DNA of 37,886 nt from Rhodospirillaceae bacterium. GTDB taxonomy: Bacteria; Pseudomonadota; Alphaproteobacteria; Rhodospirillales; UBA2165. The position numbers and the translations under genes were made by a program. The notes under the pieces are model-generated. The model ran no database searches. It was not told the origin of the DNA and was given only the letters and a program-made list of their open reading frames with translations. The stretch is taken from assembly GCA_002687515.1 (NCBI GenBank), contig NZAK01000154.1, positions 1 through 37,886 of the forward strand, given 5' to 3'. Positions 6,670-16,487 of the stretch are shown here, one piece after another; the stretch's first letter is position 1; each line of letters opens with the position of its first letter.

Positions 6670-7458
6670 CTAATTTCCCGTGAATTCGGGCTTACGTTTT
6701 TCGGCGAAGGCAGCGAGGCCTTCCATGGCATCGTGGCTGGTGGTCGCGTAGCGATGCACCAATTCGCTCTCGGCCTGGATGGCGGCGGAGAAATCCATCT
6801 CCCGGCTGCCAGCTAGGAGGGCCTTGGCCTCAGCCAGGCCGAGGGGGCTTTTTTGCAAAAGCCCGTCGGCCAATTCCCGGGCCGCCTGCATCAGTTCGGC
6901 GTCCGGCACTGAGCGGGCCACCAGGCCGATGCGCTCGGCTTCCGCCCCGTCCACCAGGCGGCCACTGTAAATGAGGTCGCGCGCCCGCGCCGGGCCGATG
7001 GCCCGGGGCAGGCGCTGGGAGCCCCCGGCCCCCGGCAGCTGGCCGAAGTTCAGATGCCCGTCGCCGATGCGCGCCTCTACGGCTGCCAGGGCCAGATCGC
7101 AGGCCAGCATAAGCTCCAGCCCGCCGGCCACGCAAAAGCCGTTGACGGCCGCGATGATCACCATCGAAGAGCTCTCGATAGCGCTGTTCAGGCGCCGGAA
7201 ATCGTCGAGAAAGGCGCGGAACTCATTGGGCTTGCGGTAAAGCTCCATATAGGCCTTGAGGTCACCGCCCGCCGAAAAAGCCTTGCCCCGTCCGCTGATC
7301 AGAACGACGCGGGCCGTCGCGTCGGCCTCCAATTGGCCGAAGGCCGCGGCCAGCTCCTTGACCGTCGCCCAATCCAAAGGGTTCATCTGATCGGGCCGAT
7401 CAAGCATCAACTCCGCGACCATGCCGTCGAGCTTCAACTCGATATTGTCAAAAGCCAT
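6670..7458 (-). CDS. Enoyl-CoA hydratase/isomerase (crotonase family)
   Basis: The 262-residue crotonase-fold enzyme starts the operon and has GGGGGA in front of its ATG. Oxyanion-hole segments are clear: GKAFSAGGDLKAY near residue 59 and VNGFCVAGGLELML near 105. Aligned by eye to rat mitochondrial enoyl-CoA hydratase, the first catalytic glutamate is kept (GGLE), while the second, in the QPE motif, is replaced by histidine (DGH). The PGAGGSQRL loop follows. Crotonases with only one of the two glutamates are often isomerases or have other activities, so plain hydration is uncertain. It lies 28 bases ahead of the thiolase-like gene, and the four enzymes form a route of hydration or isomerisation, cleavage and CoA activation. 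Confidence 0.88.
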   Translation of the reverse strand: MAFDNIELKLDGMVAELMLDRPDQMNPLDWATVKELAAAFGQLEADATARVVLISGRGKAFSAGGDLKAYMELYRKPNEFRAFLDDFRRLNSAIESSSMVIIAAVNGFCVAGGLELMLACDLALAAVEARIGDGHLNFGQLPGAGGSQRLPRAIGPARARDLIYSGRLVDGAEAERIGLVARSVPDAELMQAARELADGLLQKSPLGLAEAKALLAGSREMDFSAAIQAESELVHRYATTSHDAMEGLAAFAEKRKPEFTGN

Positions 7459-7580
7459 GAATGTCCCCCGCGCCGCCTACTGTAGAACGATATTACCCAG
7501 GTTATCATCAAACGGGAGCCGGTTGTGTGAGTTACGGTACCGATCAGGGGTGGGCGCCACCTTGACGGGAGTCAAATGGA

Positions 7581-7607
7581 AATAAAACCCCACCGCAAGG
7601 GTGGGGC
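7581..7607 (-). terminator. Rho-independent terminator downstream of the amidohydrolase gene
   Basis: Read on the minus strand, GGTGGGG-type arms (CCCCACC at 7588-7594 and GGTGGGG at 7600-7606, plus strand) form a perfect 7-base stem with a 5-base loop, followed by TTTTATT. It lies 138 bases after the stop of the gene at 7745-8722. It would also separate that gene from the enoyl-CoA hydratase operon downstream. Confidence 0.75.
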
Positions 7608-7744
7608 GAACGCGTTCGAAGGAATAACGATAAGTTGCTTTAACGAAGGTCCGCTTCGGGACAAAACTAACAATGCTTCATCAACACCAACCAAAACATG
7701 AATTGCGCAAAAGGCGGCGTTATTTCTGCCTCGGAACTGCGTCT

Positions 7745-8722
7745 TTAAATGGCGAATATGTTCTCGGCGGCGCGGCCCAGGACCTTAGCCGTTTGATCCG
7801 AGGGCAAGCCTTCGACCAATTGCTTCAGCACGGGAATATCGGCGACGAGGGGATAATCGGTGCCGAACATAACCCGGTCTGGCCCGGCTAGATTGATCAA
7901 AGATTGCAGCCCATCCGCCTGATAAATGATTGAATCGTAATAGATCCGTTCAAGGTAGGTGCTCGGAAGATCGGTTATTTTTTCGTCAACATTGACTTGC
8001 TCAAAGAACAGGTCCATGCGCTTCGACACATAAGGCAGGTAACCCCCCGCATGTGAGGCGATGATTTTGAGATCGGGAAACCGGTCGATAAATCCATCCA
8101 AGATCATGCGGGCGATGGCTAGAGTCGTGTCGAACATAAACCCTACGGGTCCTAACAACCGGTGAGTACCCAGGTCCATTTTTTCCGAACCCGGCGGCAC
8201 TGTCGGGTGAATTAGAACCGGCAGCCCCCGTTTTTCGATGTCTGCCCAGACCGGATCAAACAGGGCATCGTTGAGAAATATTCCTCGGATGTTGGCGAGG
8301 GTCATGACGCCAACGGCGCCGAGGCCGACGGCCCGTTCAAGTTCCTGGGCGGCGCGTTCGGGGAATTCCCAGGGCAGCGTTGCCAAGAACCGAATGCGGC
8401 CAGGAAAGCTTGTCTGTGCCGCCGCCATATCATCATTAATAATTTGGGCGCTTTCGGCGCTGACTTCGGCCGTGCCCCAGAATGCGTTTGGCGAGGTAAG
8501 GGAAACAACGGATATATCGATTCCTTCGGCGTCCATATCGTTGATGCGTTGCTGGTAATCAAACAGGGCCATTGGGAAGCTCATGGAAGGGGTTCCGAAC
8601 TCAATCAAATATTCGTCGCCATTTGGAAGCGTGCCCACATCAAGATCAGGTTTTCCCTTTTCTTTCACCAGTTTAAGCCAGTTTTCCGACAGCGAATGGG
8701 TGTGAATGTCAATGACGGGCAT
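7745..8722 (-). CDS. Amidohydrolase-2 family protein (ACMSD-like metal-dependent decarboxylase/hydrolase)
   Basis: The 325-residue TIM-barrel protein shows the amidohydrolase-2 metal site: HxH at residues 7-9 (DIHTH), H172 in LIHPTVPPG, H224 in ASHAGG and D289 in GTDYP. This is the set found in alpha-amino-beta-carboxymuconate-semialdehyde decarboxylase and relatives, zinc or manganese enzymes that decarboxylate or hydrolyse ring-derived acids. The start at 8722 has an AAGGAG sequence nine bases ahead. The gene stands alone, with a terminator downstream and 345 non-coding bases upstream, and its codon use is more AT-rich than that of its neighbours. The substrate cannot be named. Confidence 0.85.
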   Translation of the reverse strand: MPVIDIHTHSLSENWLKLVKEKGKPDLDVGTLPNGDEYLIEFGTPSMSFPMALFDYQQRINDMDAEGIDISVVSLTSPNAFWGTAEVSAESAQIINDDMAAAQTSFPGRIRFLATLPWEFPERAAQELERAVGLGAVGVMTLANIRGIFLNDALFDPVWADIEKRGLPVLIHPTVPPGSEKMDLGTHRLLGPVGFMFDTTLAIARMILDGFIDRFPDLKIIASHAGGYLPYVSKRMDLFFEQVNVDEKITDLPSTYLERIYYDSIIYQADGLQSLINLAGPDRVMFGTDYPLVADIPVLKQLVEGLPSDQTAKVLGRAAENIFAI

Positions 8723-9067
8723 GATGAGCGCTCCTTGTTATTCAGTGTTCTTGATATAGCCAACCACATCAGCGGGAAGACATTGTTGGATCGGTTGCTC
8801 GCCCGTCCTCTTTCCCATAAGAGGTTGCGAAATCAATATTAGTGGAATTTGAGGGGCAGGCAATCAGCTGAGAGAGGAAGTCGCCCAAGATTAACAATGT
8901 CCGCTATCGGTGGCCGGCCTTCGGCAAGACATACGGCAAAGTACTGGTTGAAGTCGCCATCATATTTGTTTTGCAAGTCATCGCTGGCAAACAAAACGGC
9001 CCGGAACGTATCCGGGCCGTCATGCAAAGCTATAGCCTTCAGATTGTGCGTTGCCCGATTGCCTGGC
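8723..9067. other. Non-coding gap between grxD and the amidohydrolase gene
   Basis: I see no gene here. The grxD end holds a strong terminator (8991-9020). Around 8905-8915 there is a TGTCCGCTATCGG half-site resembling the small palindromes at 3216 and 7651. The promoter of the amidohydrolase gene must lie in the 8725-8830 part, which is AT-rich, but I cannot fix a convincing -35/-10 pair. A long open frame on the minus strand covers 8839-9180 but is only an out-of-frame extension through grxD. Confidence 0.5.
8991..9020 (-). terminator. Rho-independent terminator after grxD
   Basis: ACGGCCCGGA (8996-9005) and TCCGGGCCGT (9011-9020) are perfect 10-base arms around a 5-base loop. On the minus strand the stem is followed by TTTTGTTTG. 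It lies 48 bases after the grxD stop and closes the bolA-grxD unit. This is the cleanest terminator in the window. Confidence 0.88.
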
Positions 9068-9424
9068 CTAAGCCTCCGGCTGGGCTTCCGGTTGGGCGGT
9101 TTCGACGCCGGCGTCCGAAAACACCTTCTGCAATTCGCCGTTTTCGTACATTTCGCGCACGATGTCGCAACCGCCGACAAATTCGCCCTTCACATAAAGC
9201 TGTGGGATGGTCGGCCAGTTGGAAAACTGCTTGATGCCTTCGCGGATGTCCGCATCTTGCAGCACGTCGACGCCCTTGAACTCGACGCCCGACAGCATCA
9301 GCGCCTGCACCACGGCGGCGGAAAAGCCGCATTGCGGGAAGCTGGGCGTGCCCTTCATAAATAGCGTTACGGGCGCTGAATCGATTTCAGATTGGATACG
9401 TTCAAAGGCGGGATTGTCGTTCAT
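9068..9424 (-). CDS. grxD: Monothiol glutaredoxin, Grx4/GrxD family
   Basis: The 118-residue protein has the CGFS active site of monothiol glutaredoxins at residues 32-35 (PQCGFS), the upstream glutathione-contact lysine K24 in FMKGTP, and the [16 protein letters not shown] segment of the glutathione site. Such proteins carry [2Fe-2S] clusters as bridged dimers or with BolA partners and do not act mainly as thiol reductases. A glutamate-, proline- and alanine-rich tail of about ten residues extends beyond the usual end. AGAGGA precedes the ATG. The gene follows bolA by 34 bases, the usual alphaproteobacterial pairing, and is closed by a strong terminator. Confidence 0.95.
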   Translation of the reverse strand: MNDNPAFERIQSEIDSAPVTLFMKGTPSFPQCGFSAAVVQALMLSGVEFKGVDVLQDADIREGIKQFSNWPTIPQLYVKGEFVGGCDIVREMYENGELQKVFSDAGVETAQPEAQPEA

Positions 9425-9458
9425 GGTGTCCTCTTTACTCTCTCAGTTGTTGCGGTGA

Positions 9459-9695
9459 TCAATTTTCCGGGACGCTGGTCTGCAGCGCCAGGGCATGCAG
9501 GTCGGTGCCCATCTTGCCTTGCAGGGCGGCATAGACGAGTTGGTGCTGCTTGACCCTGGGCAGCCCCTCGAAGGCAGCGGACACCACATAGGCGGCATAA
9601 TGATCGCCATCGCCGCGCAAATCCTCGATCTGCACGCTGGCGCCCGGTATGCCTTCCTTGATCAGCCGTTCGATCTCGGCGATGTCCATGGCCAT
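9459..9695 (-). CDS. BolA family protein
   Basis: The 78-residue protein has the compact BolA/IbaG fold: an N-terminal helix (IAEIERLIKEGIPGA), beta strands through IEDLRGDGDHYAAYVV and the VKQHQLVYAAL helix with a conserved histidine, then GTDLHALAL. BolA proteins bind a shared [2Fe-2S] cluster with monothiol glutaredoxins and act in iron-sulfur delivery or iron sensing. GAGGA lies nine bases before the ATG. The gene sits directly upstream of grxD and downstream of purL, the common order in alphaproteobacteria. Confidence 0.92.
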   Translation of the reverse strand: MAMDIAEIERLIKEGIPGASVQIEDLRGDGDHYAAYVVSAAFEGLPRVKQHQLVYAALQGKMGTDLHALALQTSVPEN

Positions 9696-9812
9696 GTTCG
9701 CTGGTCCTCGTTTCCGGTTCCGTCTGGTGCCGGTTGGTTAATGTTGTAGCCGGTATTTTCGCCCCTAGGGTCCACAAATTCTATAGGGATATACCGCGCC
9801 CGATTGCTAAGG

Positions 9813-9840
9813 AATATAGGATTTTTCCCGGGCGGGGCAA
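9813..9840 (-). promoter_or_regulatory. Putative sigma-70 promoter for bolA-grxD
   Basis: On the minus strand, TTGCCC (9840-9835) and TATATT (9818-9813) are separated by 16 bases. They lie in the 165-base purL-bolA gap, about 120 bases before the bolA ATG. The match is by eye only. Confidence 0.35.
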
Positions 9841-9860
9841 GTGGGCGGAGGCGAAGTTCT

Positions 9861-12046
<2,186 letters not shown>

Positions 12047-12047
<1 letters not shown>

Positions 12048-12745
12048 CAGGCGGCCCCCGCCAAGGCCGCCGCCACCCCGTCGAACAGCGCCTTGCCGCC
12101 GGTGCCGCAGGTTAATTCTTCGACCGCGTCTTCCGGGTGCGGCATCATGCCCAAGACATTGAGCTTGTCGTTATAGATGCCGGCGATACTGCGCTGCGAG
12201 CCGTTGGGATTGGCTTCATCGGTCACCTTGCCGCCCGCATCGCAATAGCGGACGGCGACCAGGCCCTCGCCTTCCAGCTTATCGAGCGTCTCTGTATCGG
12301 CAAAATAATTGCCGTCGTGGTGGGCCACCGGCACGCGCATCACGTCGCCGGCGCGATAGCCGCCGAGGAACACGCTGGCCGGATTTTCGACGCGCAAATG
12401 CACATCCTTGCAGATAAATTTGAGCCCGGCGTTGCGCATCAGCGCACCCGGCAAAAGCCCGGTTTCACACAGCACCTGAAAGCCGTTGCAGACGCCGAGC
12501 ACGGCGACGCCCTTCTCGGCGGCCTCGTGGACGGCGCGGATCACCGGCGATTGGGCGGCCATGCAGCCGGCGCGCAGGTAATCGCCGTAGGAAAAGCCGC
12601 CGGGAATGACAATCAGGTCGGTTTCGGGTAATTGGGTTTCGGTGTGCCAGACCTCGGCCGGCGCGGCCCCAAAAGCGGCACGCAAAGCCATCACCATATC
12701 GCGTTCGCGGTTGGATCCGGGAAAGACGATGACGGCTGATTTCAT
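12047..12745 (-). CDS. purQ: Phosphoribosylformylglycinamidine synthase subunit PurQ (glutaminase)
   Basis: The 232-residue class I glutamine amidotransferase supplies ammonia to PurL. The catalytic triad is visible: C86 in GVCNGFQ, H203 and E205 in MPHPE. The N-terminal strand [12 protein letters not shown] is the family start, so I use the ATG at 12745 and not an in-frame ATG 25 codons upstream that overlaps purS. The gene lies 14 bases after purS and overlaps purL by one base. Confidence 0.97.
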
Positions 12746-12759
12746 GGGGCCGGGTTCAC

Positions 12760-13002
12760 CTAATTTTCTATCTCGATGGAATAATTCTCGATGACGATGT
12801 TGGCCAGCAATTGGCGGCACATGGCATCGATCTTGGCCGCGGCCGCTTCGGCATCGCTGCCGGCGAGGTCGATCTCGATATACTTGCCCTGGCGCACCTC
12901 GCCGAAGCCATCGAAGCCGAGCGCCTCGAGGGCGTGACCGACTGCCTTGCCTTGCGGATCGAGAACGCCCGACTTCAGCGTTACGTGGATTTTCGCCTTC
13001 AA
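12760..13002 (-). CDS. purS: Phosphoribosylformylglycinamidine synthase subunit PurS
   Basis: The 80-residue protein matches PurS, the small dimeric subunit that bridges PurQ and Pur[19 protein letters not shown] at the N-terminus, ALEALGF and VRQGKYIEI in the middle, and the final strand ENYSIEIEN. No ATG lies at the homologous start. The codon in place is TTG at 13002-13000 with a GGGCGGGGGG stretch before it, so a TTG start is the best reading. The frame does extend upstream to an ATG at 13206, but that would run through the purC end and add unrelated residues. Confidence 0.92.
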   Translation of the reverse strand: MKAKIHVTLKSGVLDPQGKAVGHALEALGFDGFGEVRQGKYIEIDLAGSDAEAAAAKIDAMCRQLLANIVIENYSIEIEN

Positions 13003-13024
13003 CGCGCCCCCCGCCCGATTGCCG

Positions 13025-13789
13025 CTATTGCACCAGGGTCGGACCCTGGACGTCGCCGGGACCGGAATCGGGCAAGATGCCGAGGCGGCGCGCCACTTCC
13101 TGATAGGCCTGTTCGATATCACCCAGATCGCGTCGAAAGCGGTCGATATCCAGCTTTTCGCCGGTGGCCGCGTCCCACAGCCGGCAGCAATCGGGGCTGA
13201 TTTCATCGGCGATCATGATGCGCATCTGCTCGCCGTCCCAAAGCCGTCCGAATTCCAGGCGGAAATCGACCAGCCGGATACCGATCGCCAGGAACAGGCC
13301 GCTCATGAAATCATTGGCGCGCAACGCCAGGTTCATCATTTCGTCGATCTCGTGGTGGTTGGCCCAGCCGAAGGCGGTGATGTGCTCTTCCAGCACCATC
13401 GGATCGCCAAGCTCATCGTTCGTGTAATAGAACTCGACGATCGAGCGGCCGAGCGGCTGCCCTTCTTCCAGGCCGAAGCGTTCGGCCAGCGAGCCGGCGA
13501 CGAGATTGCGCACCATCACCTTGATCGGGATGATTTCGACTTCGCGGATCAACTGTTCGCGCATGTTGAGCCGGCGCAGGAAATGGGTGGGGATGCCGAC
13601 CTCGCCCAAACGGGTCATCACATATTCGGAAATGCGGTTATTGATAACGCCCTTGCCGGTGATGGTGCCGCGCTTTTGGTTGCGCCGGCCGGCGGCCTCG
13701 TCCTTGAAATAGGCGACGATGGTGCCCGGCTCGGGCCCTTCGAAGAGGTCTTTCGCCATGCCTTCGTAGATTTTCCTGCGTCTTGCCAT
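13025..13789 (-). CDS. purC: Phosphoribosylaminoimidazole-succinocarboxamide (SAICAR) synthase
   Basis: The 254-residue enzyme joins aspartate to CAIR in purine synthesis using ATP. Family blocks are clear: [30 protein letters not shown], the [14 protein letters not shown] stretch, [21 protein letters not shown], and the end EVARRLGIL. Two N-terminal features are unusual: the usual GKAK of the nucleotide site reads GMAK (YEGMAKDL), and the following ATAFN-type segment reads AAGRRN. The start at 13789 ([10 protein letters not shown]) fits relatives, although no strong ribosome-binding sequence precedes it. It heads the purC-S-Q-L group. Because of the changed lysine a second purC elsewhere is possible. 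Confidence 0.93.
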   Translation of the reverse strand: MARRRKIYEGMAKDLFEGPEPGTIVAYFKDEAAGRRNQKRGTITGKGVINNRISEYVMTRLGEVGIPTHFLRRLNMREQLIREVEIIPIKVMVRNLVAGSLAERFGLEEGQPLGRSIVEFYYTNDELGDPMVLEEHITAFGWANHHEIDEMMNLALRANDFMSGLFLAIGIRLVDFRLEFGRLWDGEQMRIMIADEISPDCCRLWDAATGEKLDIDRFRRDLGDIEQAYQEVARRLGILPDSGPGDVQGPTLVQ

Positions 13790-13897
13790 GTTTCGGAATT
13801 CCAAATGCGCCATTTGCGGGTGGGGGGGCCGTAATCGCCGCCCGATGCGCATAGCGGTATCAACAGTTCCTATAGCAGGCGGCGTTGGCCAATACAA

Positions 13898-14686
13898 TCA
13901 AGTCTCGACGCCCAACGCGGCCAATTCGATCGGCTCGAACCCGGTGTCTCCGGGCCGCCCCGGTGCAAATAGAAAGATGGGTTGATCGGAAGCATTGTCA
14001 ACCGCCGGCAGGGCAATCAGGGATGAACAGACGGTGCCGAAGCCGCGGTCGGTGACGATGGTCATGGCGCCGTCGGCGCCTTCCGCCGTGCCGTGGATGC
14101 GGCTCGCCCACAGCGCCCGCCAATCGGACCATCCACTGGCATCGGGGGCATCTGGATCGGGGGCGCCGGCGCGTCGGAACTGGGGCAGATAGGTCCTGGT
14201 GCGGGGCGAGCGCTGATCATTCAGGCCGCGCGCGGTGATCATCGAAACCCCCTCGGGCAGTGGTTTAAGCTCGGCGCGCGCGCCCCAATCGGCGGCCATC
14301 ACGCTCAGGCAATAGGCATCGCGGTTGTCGGCGATCACCAGGTTGAACGGACGGTAGGCGTTGGGATTGACATCGCCGAGCGCTTCGGCCGCCGACGCCG
14401 CGTCGGCATGATCGAGCACCTCCAAGGGCAATTCGCCGCGGCTGCGATAGCCTTCCGCCGGCCCCAAGGCGCCGTGGCCGTTGAGGATGGCGGCGATCAC
14501 GCCGTAATCGTTAATGCCGACCCAGGTGCCGCCGGCAAGCTCGTCGCGCCCGGCCACAACCTCGGGCCGGTCAGGCCAATGGCGGCCCGGCGGCAACCAT
14601 GGCCGGTCGATCATTTCATCGCGGTTGCCGGCCAGAATTAGCGGCCAACCGTGATCCCGGCGACGCAGAACAACAACGGTGCACAT
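13898..14686 (-). CDS. NRDE family protein (TANGO2-like)
   Basis: The 262-residue protein begins MCTVVVLRRR and carries the defining LILAGNRDE motif near residue 18, followed by DRPWLPPGRHWPD and a GGTWVGINDYGVIAA segment. These mark the NRDE/TANGO2 family, N-terminal-nucleophile-fold proteins with an invariant Cys2; the animal member has been linked to haem and lipid handling, but the bacterial role is unsettled. The start at 14686 places Cys2 correctly; an in-frame ATG 12 codons upstream is less likely. It diverges from the zeta-subunit gene. Confidence 0.87.
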   Translation of the reverse strand: MCTVVVLRRRDHGWPLILAGNRDEMIDRPWLPPGRHWPDRPEVVAGRDELAGGTWVGINDYGVIAAILNGHGALGPAEGYRSRGELPLEVLDHADAASAAEALGDVNPNAYRPFNLVIADNRDAYCLSVMAADWGARAELKPLPEGVSMITARGLNDQRSPRTRTYLPQFRRAGAPDPDAPDASGWSDWRALWASRIHGTAEGADGAMTIVTDRGFGTVCSSLIALPAVDNASDQPIFLFAPGRPGDTGFEPIELAALGVET

Positions 14687-14766
14687 CCCGCTTTCATAAC
14701 CGCTTCGACCGCCCTTCACCATAGGGATTGGGGAAATATTCCTCGGCCAGGCCTAACCGCGGGGTA

Positions 14767-14796
14767 TTGCACCCGATTGCATTCCCCCCTTAAATA
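14767..14796 (+). promoter_or_regulatory. Putative sigma-70 promoter for the zeta-subunit gene
   Basis: TTGCAC (14767-14772) and TAAATA (14791-14796) are spaced by 18 bases, about 57 bases before the ATG at 14853, in the divergent gap with the NRDE gene. The match is by eye only. Confidence 0.4.
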
Positions 14797-14852
14797 CGGC
14801 AGTGGGCGGATTTGCACCCGCCGCACCGGCGATCCCATCGGGGCAAGGAACC

Positions 14853-15182
14853 ATGGCCGAGATACCCAGCGACGGTAAAAGCGCGCACGAAACCAAATTC
14901 AGCATCGACCAGGATACCCAGTTCAAGATCGATTCCCGGCGCAACAGGCTTTTGGGCCTGTGGCTCGGCGAACGGCTGGGCAAGACCGAATCGCAGTTGG
15001 AGGATTACGCCAAATCGGTGGTGATCGCCGATCTTGAGGAACCCGGCATCGAAGACGTGATGCGCAAGGTGATGCAGGACATTGCCGACGCCGGCAGCGA
15101 TTTATCGGACGCCGATATCCGTGCCAAGCTGGCCGAATTTGAAAAGGAAGCGCGTGATCAGATTCTCGGCGACAATGATTGA
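14853..15182 (+). CDS. ATP synthase zeta-subunit/DUF1476 family protein
   Basis: The 109-residue protein belongs to DUF1476, known in Paracoccus and other alphaproteobacteria as the zeta subunit that inhibits ATP hydrolysis by the F1-ATPase. The diagnostic core ARRNRLLGLW-like segment is present as SRRNRLLGLWLGERLGK near residue 30, preceded by the HETKFSIDQDTQFK helix and followed by YAKSVVIADLEE and a helical C-terminus. The ATG at 14853 is chosen because CAAGGA precedes it and the family's short charged N-terminus begins there. The inhibitory N-terminal segment is the likely F1-binding part. The F1 operon lies about 15 kb away in the same window. Position next to purC is conserved in related genomes. 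Confidence 0.9.
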   Translation: MAEIPSDGKSAHETKFSIDQDTQFKIDSRRNRLLGLWLGERLGKTESQLEDYAKSVVIADLEEPGIEDVMRKVMQDIADAGSDLSDADIRAKLAEFEKEARDQILGDND

Positions 15183-15245
15183 GGAGTGCCGCGCCTTCTG
15201 TTTTTTAACCGGCCCAAGGCGCCTTGGGCCGGGCGGTGGCCAGCC

Positions 15246-16487
15246 ATGAACGAAGAAGTTTCGGGTGCCCATCATGGCGACAGCCTGATCGACGCGGTCG
15301 CTGACTGGTTGATGGGCCAGGCGCTGGGCGCTACCGGTTTCGAAGATCTGCTGCGCGAATGTTCGCTGCGCCTGAATGCCGCCGGTGTGCCATTGTGGCG
15401 TTCGACCATCGCCTTTCAAACCCTGCACCCGCTCTATCAGGCGATGTCGCTTGTCTGGTACCGGGATAGCGGATTGCAACCGGTCGACCGCTTCCCCGAG
15501 GGGGTCAACTCGCTGACCGAGGAATGGCGGCAAAGCCCGCAATATTACCTAATCGCCAACGGCCTTCCGTTCCTTAGGCGCCGGCTTACCGGGCGCGAAG
15601 CGGTGGTCGATTTTCCAATGCTGGAGGATTTGAAGGGGCGCGGCGCCACCGATCACCTTGTCTATGTGGTGCACTTCGGCGGCGCCGAATATGCCGCCCC
15701 CGGCCATGACGGTATCCTTGGGGCATGGACCACCGACCGGCCCGGCGGATTTACCGACGAGGATATCCGCTCGCTGATGCGCATCCAGAGCCGGCTCGGC
15801 GTCGCCTGCAAGATCGTCATCCGCGAACAGATCACGCGCAACGTGTTGGGCGCCTATCTCGGCCCCGATGCCGGCCAGCAGGTCCTGAACGGGCAGATCA
15901 AGTTGGGTGATGGCGAAACCATCCATGCCGTCATCTGGTTCAGCGATCTCCGCTCCTCATCGGCCTTGGCGGACGAATTGCCGGCGGACCAATTCCTGGC
16001 GCTGGTCAACGACTATTTCGCCTGCACGGCGGGCGCGGTGATCGATTGCGGCGGCGAGGTGCTGCGCTTTATCGGCGATGCGGTGCTCGGCATCTTCGCC
16101 ATCCGCGATGGCGGCCTGGATGAAGCCGCCGCTTGCGAAATGGCGCTGACCGCCGCCGCCGAAGCCGAACGCCGGTTGGCCGCACTGAACGAGCGGCGCA
16201 CGGGCGGCGGCGAAGCGGCCATCGATTTCGGCATCGGGCTGCATGTGGGCGATGTTATGTACGGCAATATCGGCGTGCCCGAAAGGGTCGAATTTTCGGT
16301 GACAGGCCCCGCCGCCAACGAAGCCGCGCGTATCGAAACGCTGACCAAGACGACCGATTGCCGGATGTTGGTCAGCGATCACTTCGCACGGCAGGTGGAA
16401 CGGCCCTGGCGGTCCCTCGGCCGGCACCAGCTGCGCGGCGTCGGCCAACCGATGGAAGTCTTTACCCTGGATGAAAGCAAGAAATGA
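15246..16487 (+). CDS. Class III adenylate/guanylate cyclase domain protein
   Basis: This is a 413-residue protein with a C-terminal class III cyclase domain (about residues 225-405) that makes cAMP or cGMP. The two metal-binding aspartates are D234 (WFSDLRSS) and D278 (RFIGDAVLG). The transition-state Asn and Arg are N358 and R362 in AANEAARIE. The base-recognition lysine position appears to be E349 (VEFSVTG), as in many bacterial adenylate cyclases of this subgroup. The N-terminal 220 residues (DWLMGQALG, WRSTIAFQTLHPLY, FPMLEDLKGRGATD) look like a soluble sensory domain of a type often paired with this catalytic domain. No membrane segment is seen. A GTG at 15186 would add 20 residues. The stop overlaps the next ATG. 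Confidence 0.88.
   Translation: MNEEVSGAHHGDSLIDAVADWLMGQALGATGFEDLLRECSLRLNAAGVPLWRSTIAFQTLHPLYQAMSLVWYRDSGLQPVDRFPEGVNSLTEEWRQSPQYYLIANGLPFLRRRLTGREAVVDFPMLEDLKGRGATDHLVYVVHFGGAEYAAPGHDGILGAWTTDRPGGFTDEDIRSLMRIQSRLGVACKIVIREQITRNVLGAYLGPDAGQQVLNGQIKLGDGETIHAVIWFSDLRSSSALADELPADQFLALVNDYFACTAGAVIDCGGEVLRFIGDAVLGIFAIRDGGLDEAAACEMALTAAAEAERRLAALNERRTGGGEAAIDFGIGLHVGDVMYGNIGVPERVEFSVTGPAANEAARIETLTKTTDCRMLVSDHFARQVERPWRSLGRHQLRGVGQPMEVFTLDESKK

Noticed and set aside
8839..9180. 113-codon minus-strand frame overlapping the grxD end
   Set aside because: It runs out of frame through the last third of grxD and across the strong terminator, so it cannot be a normal gene; no family match and no ribosome-binding site.
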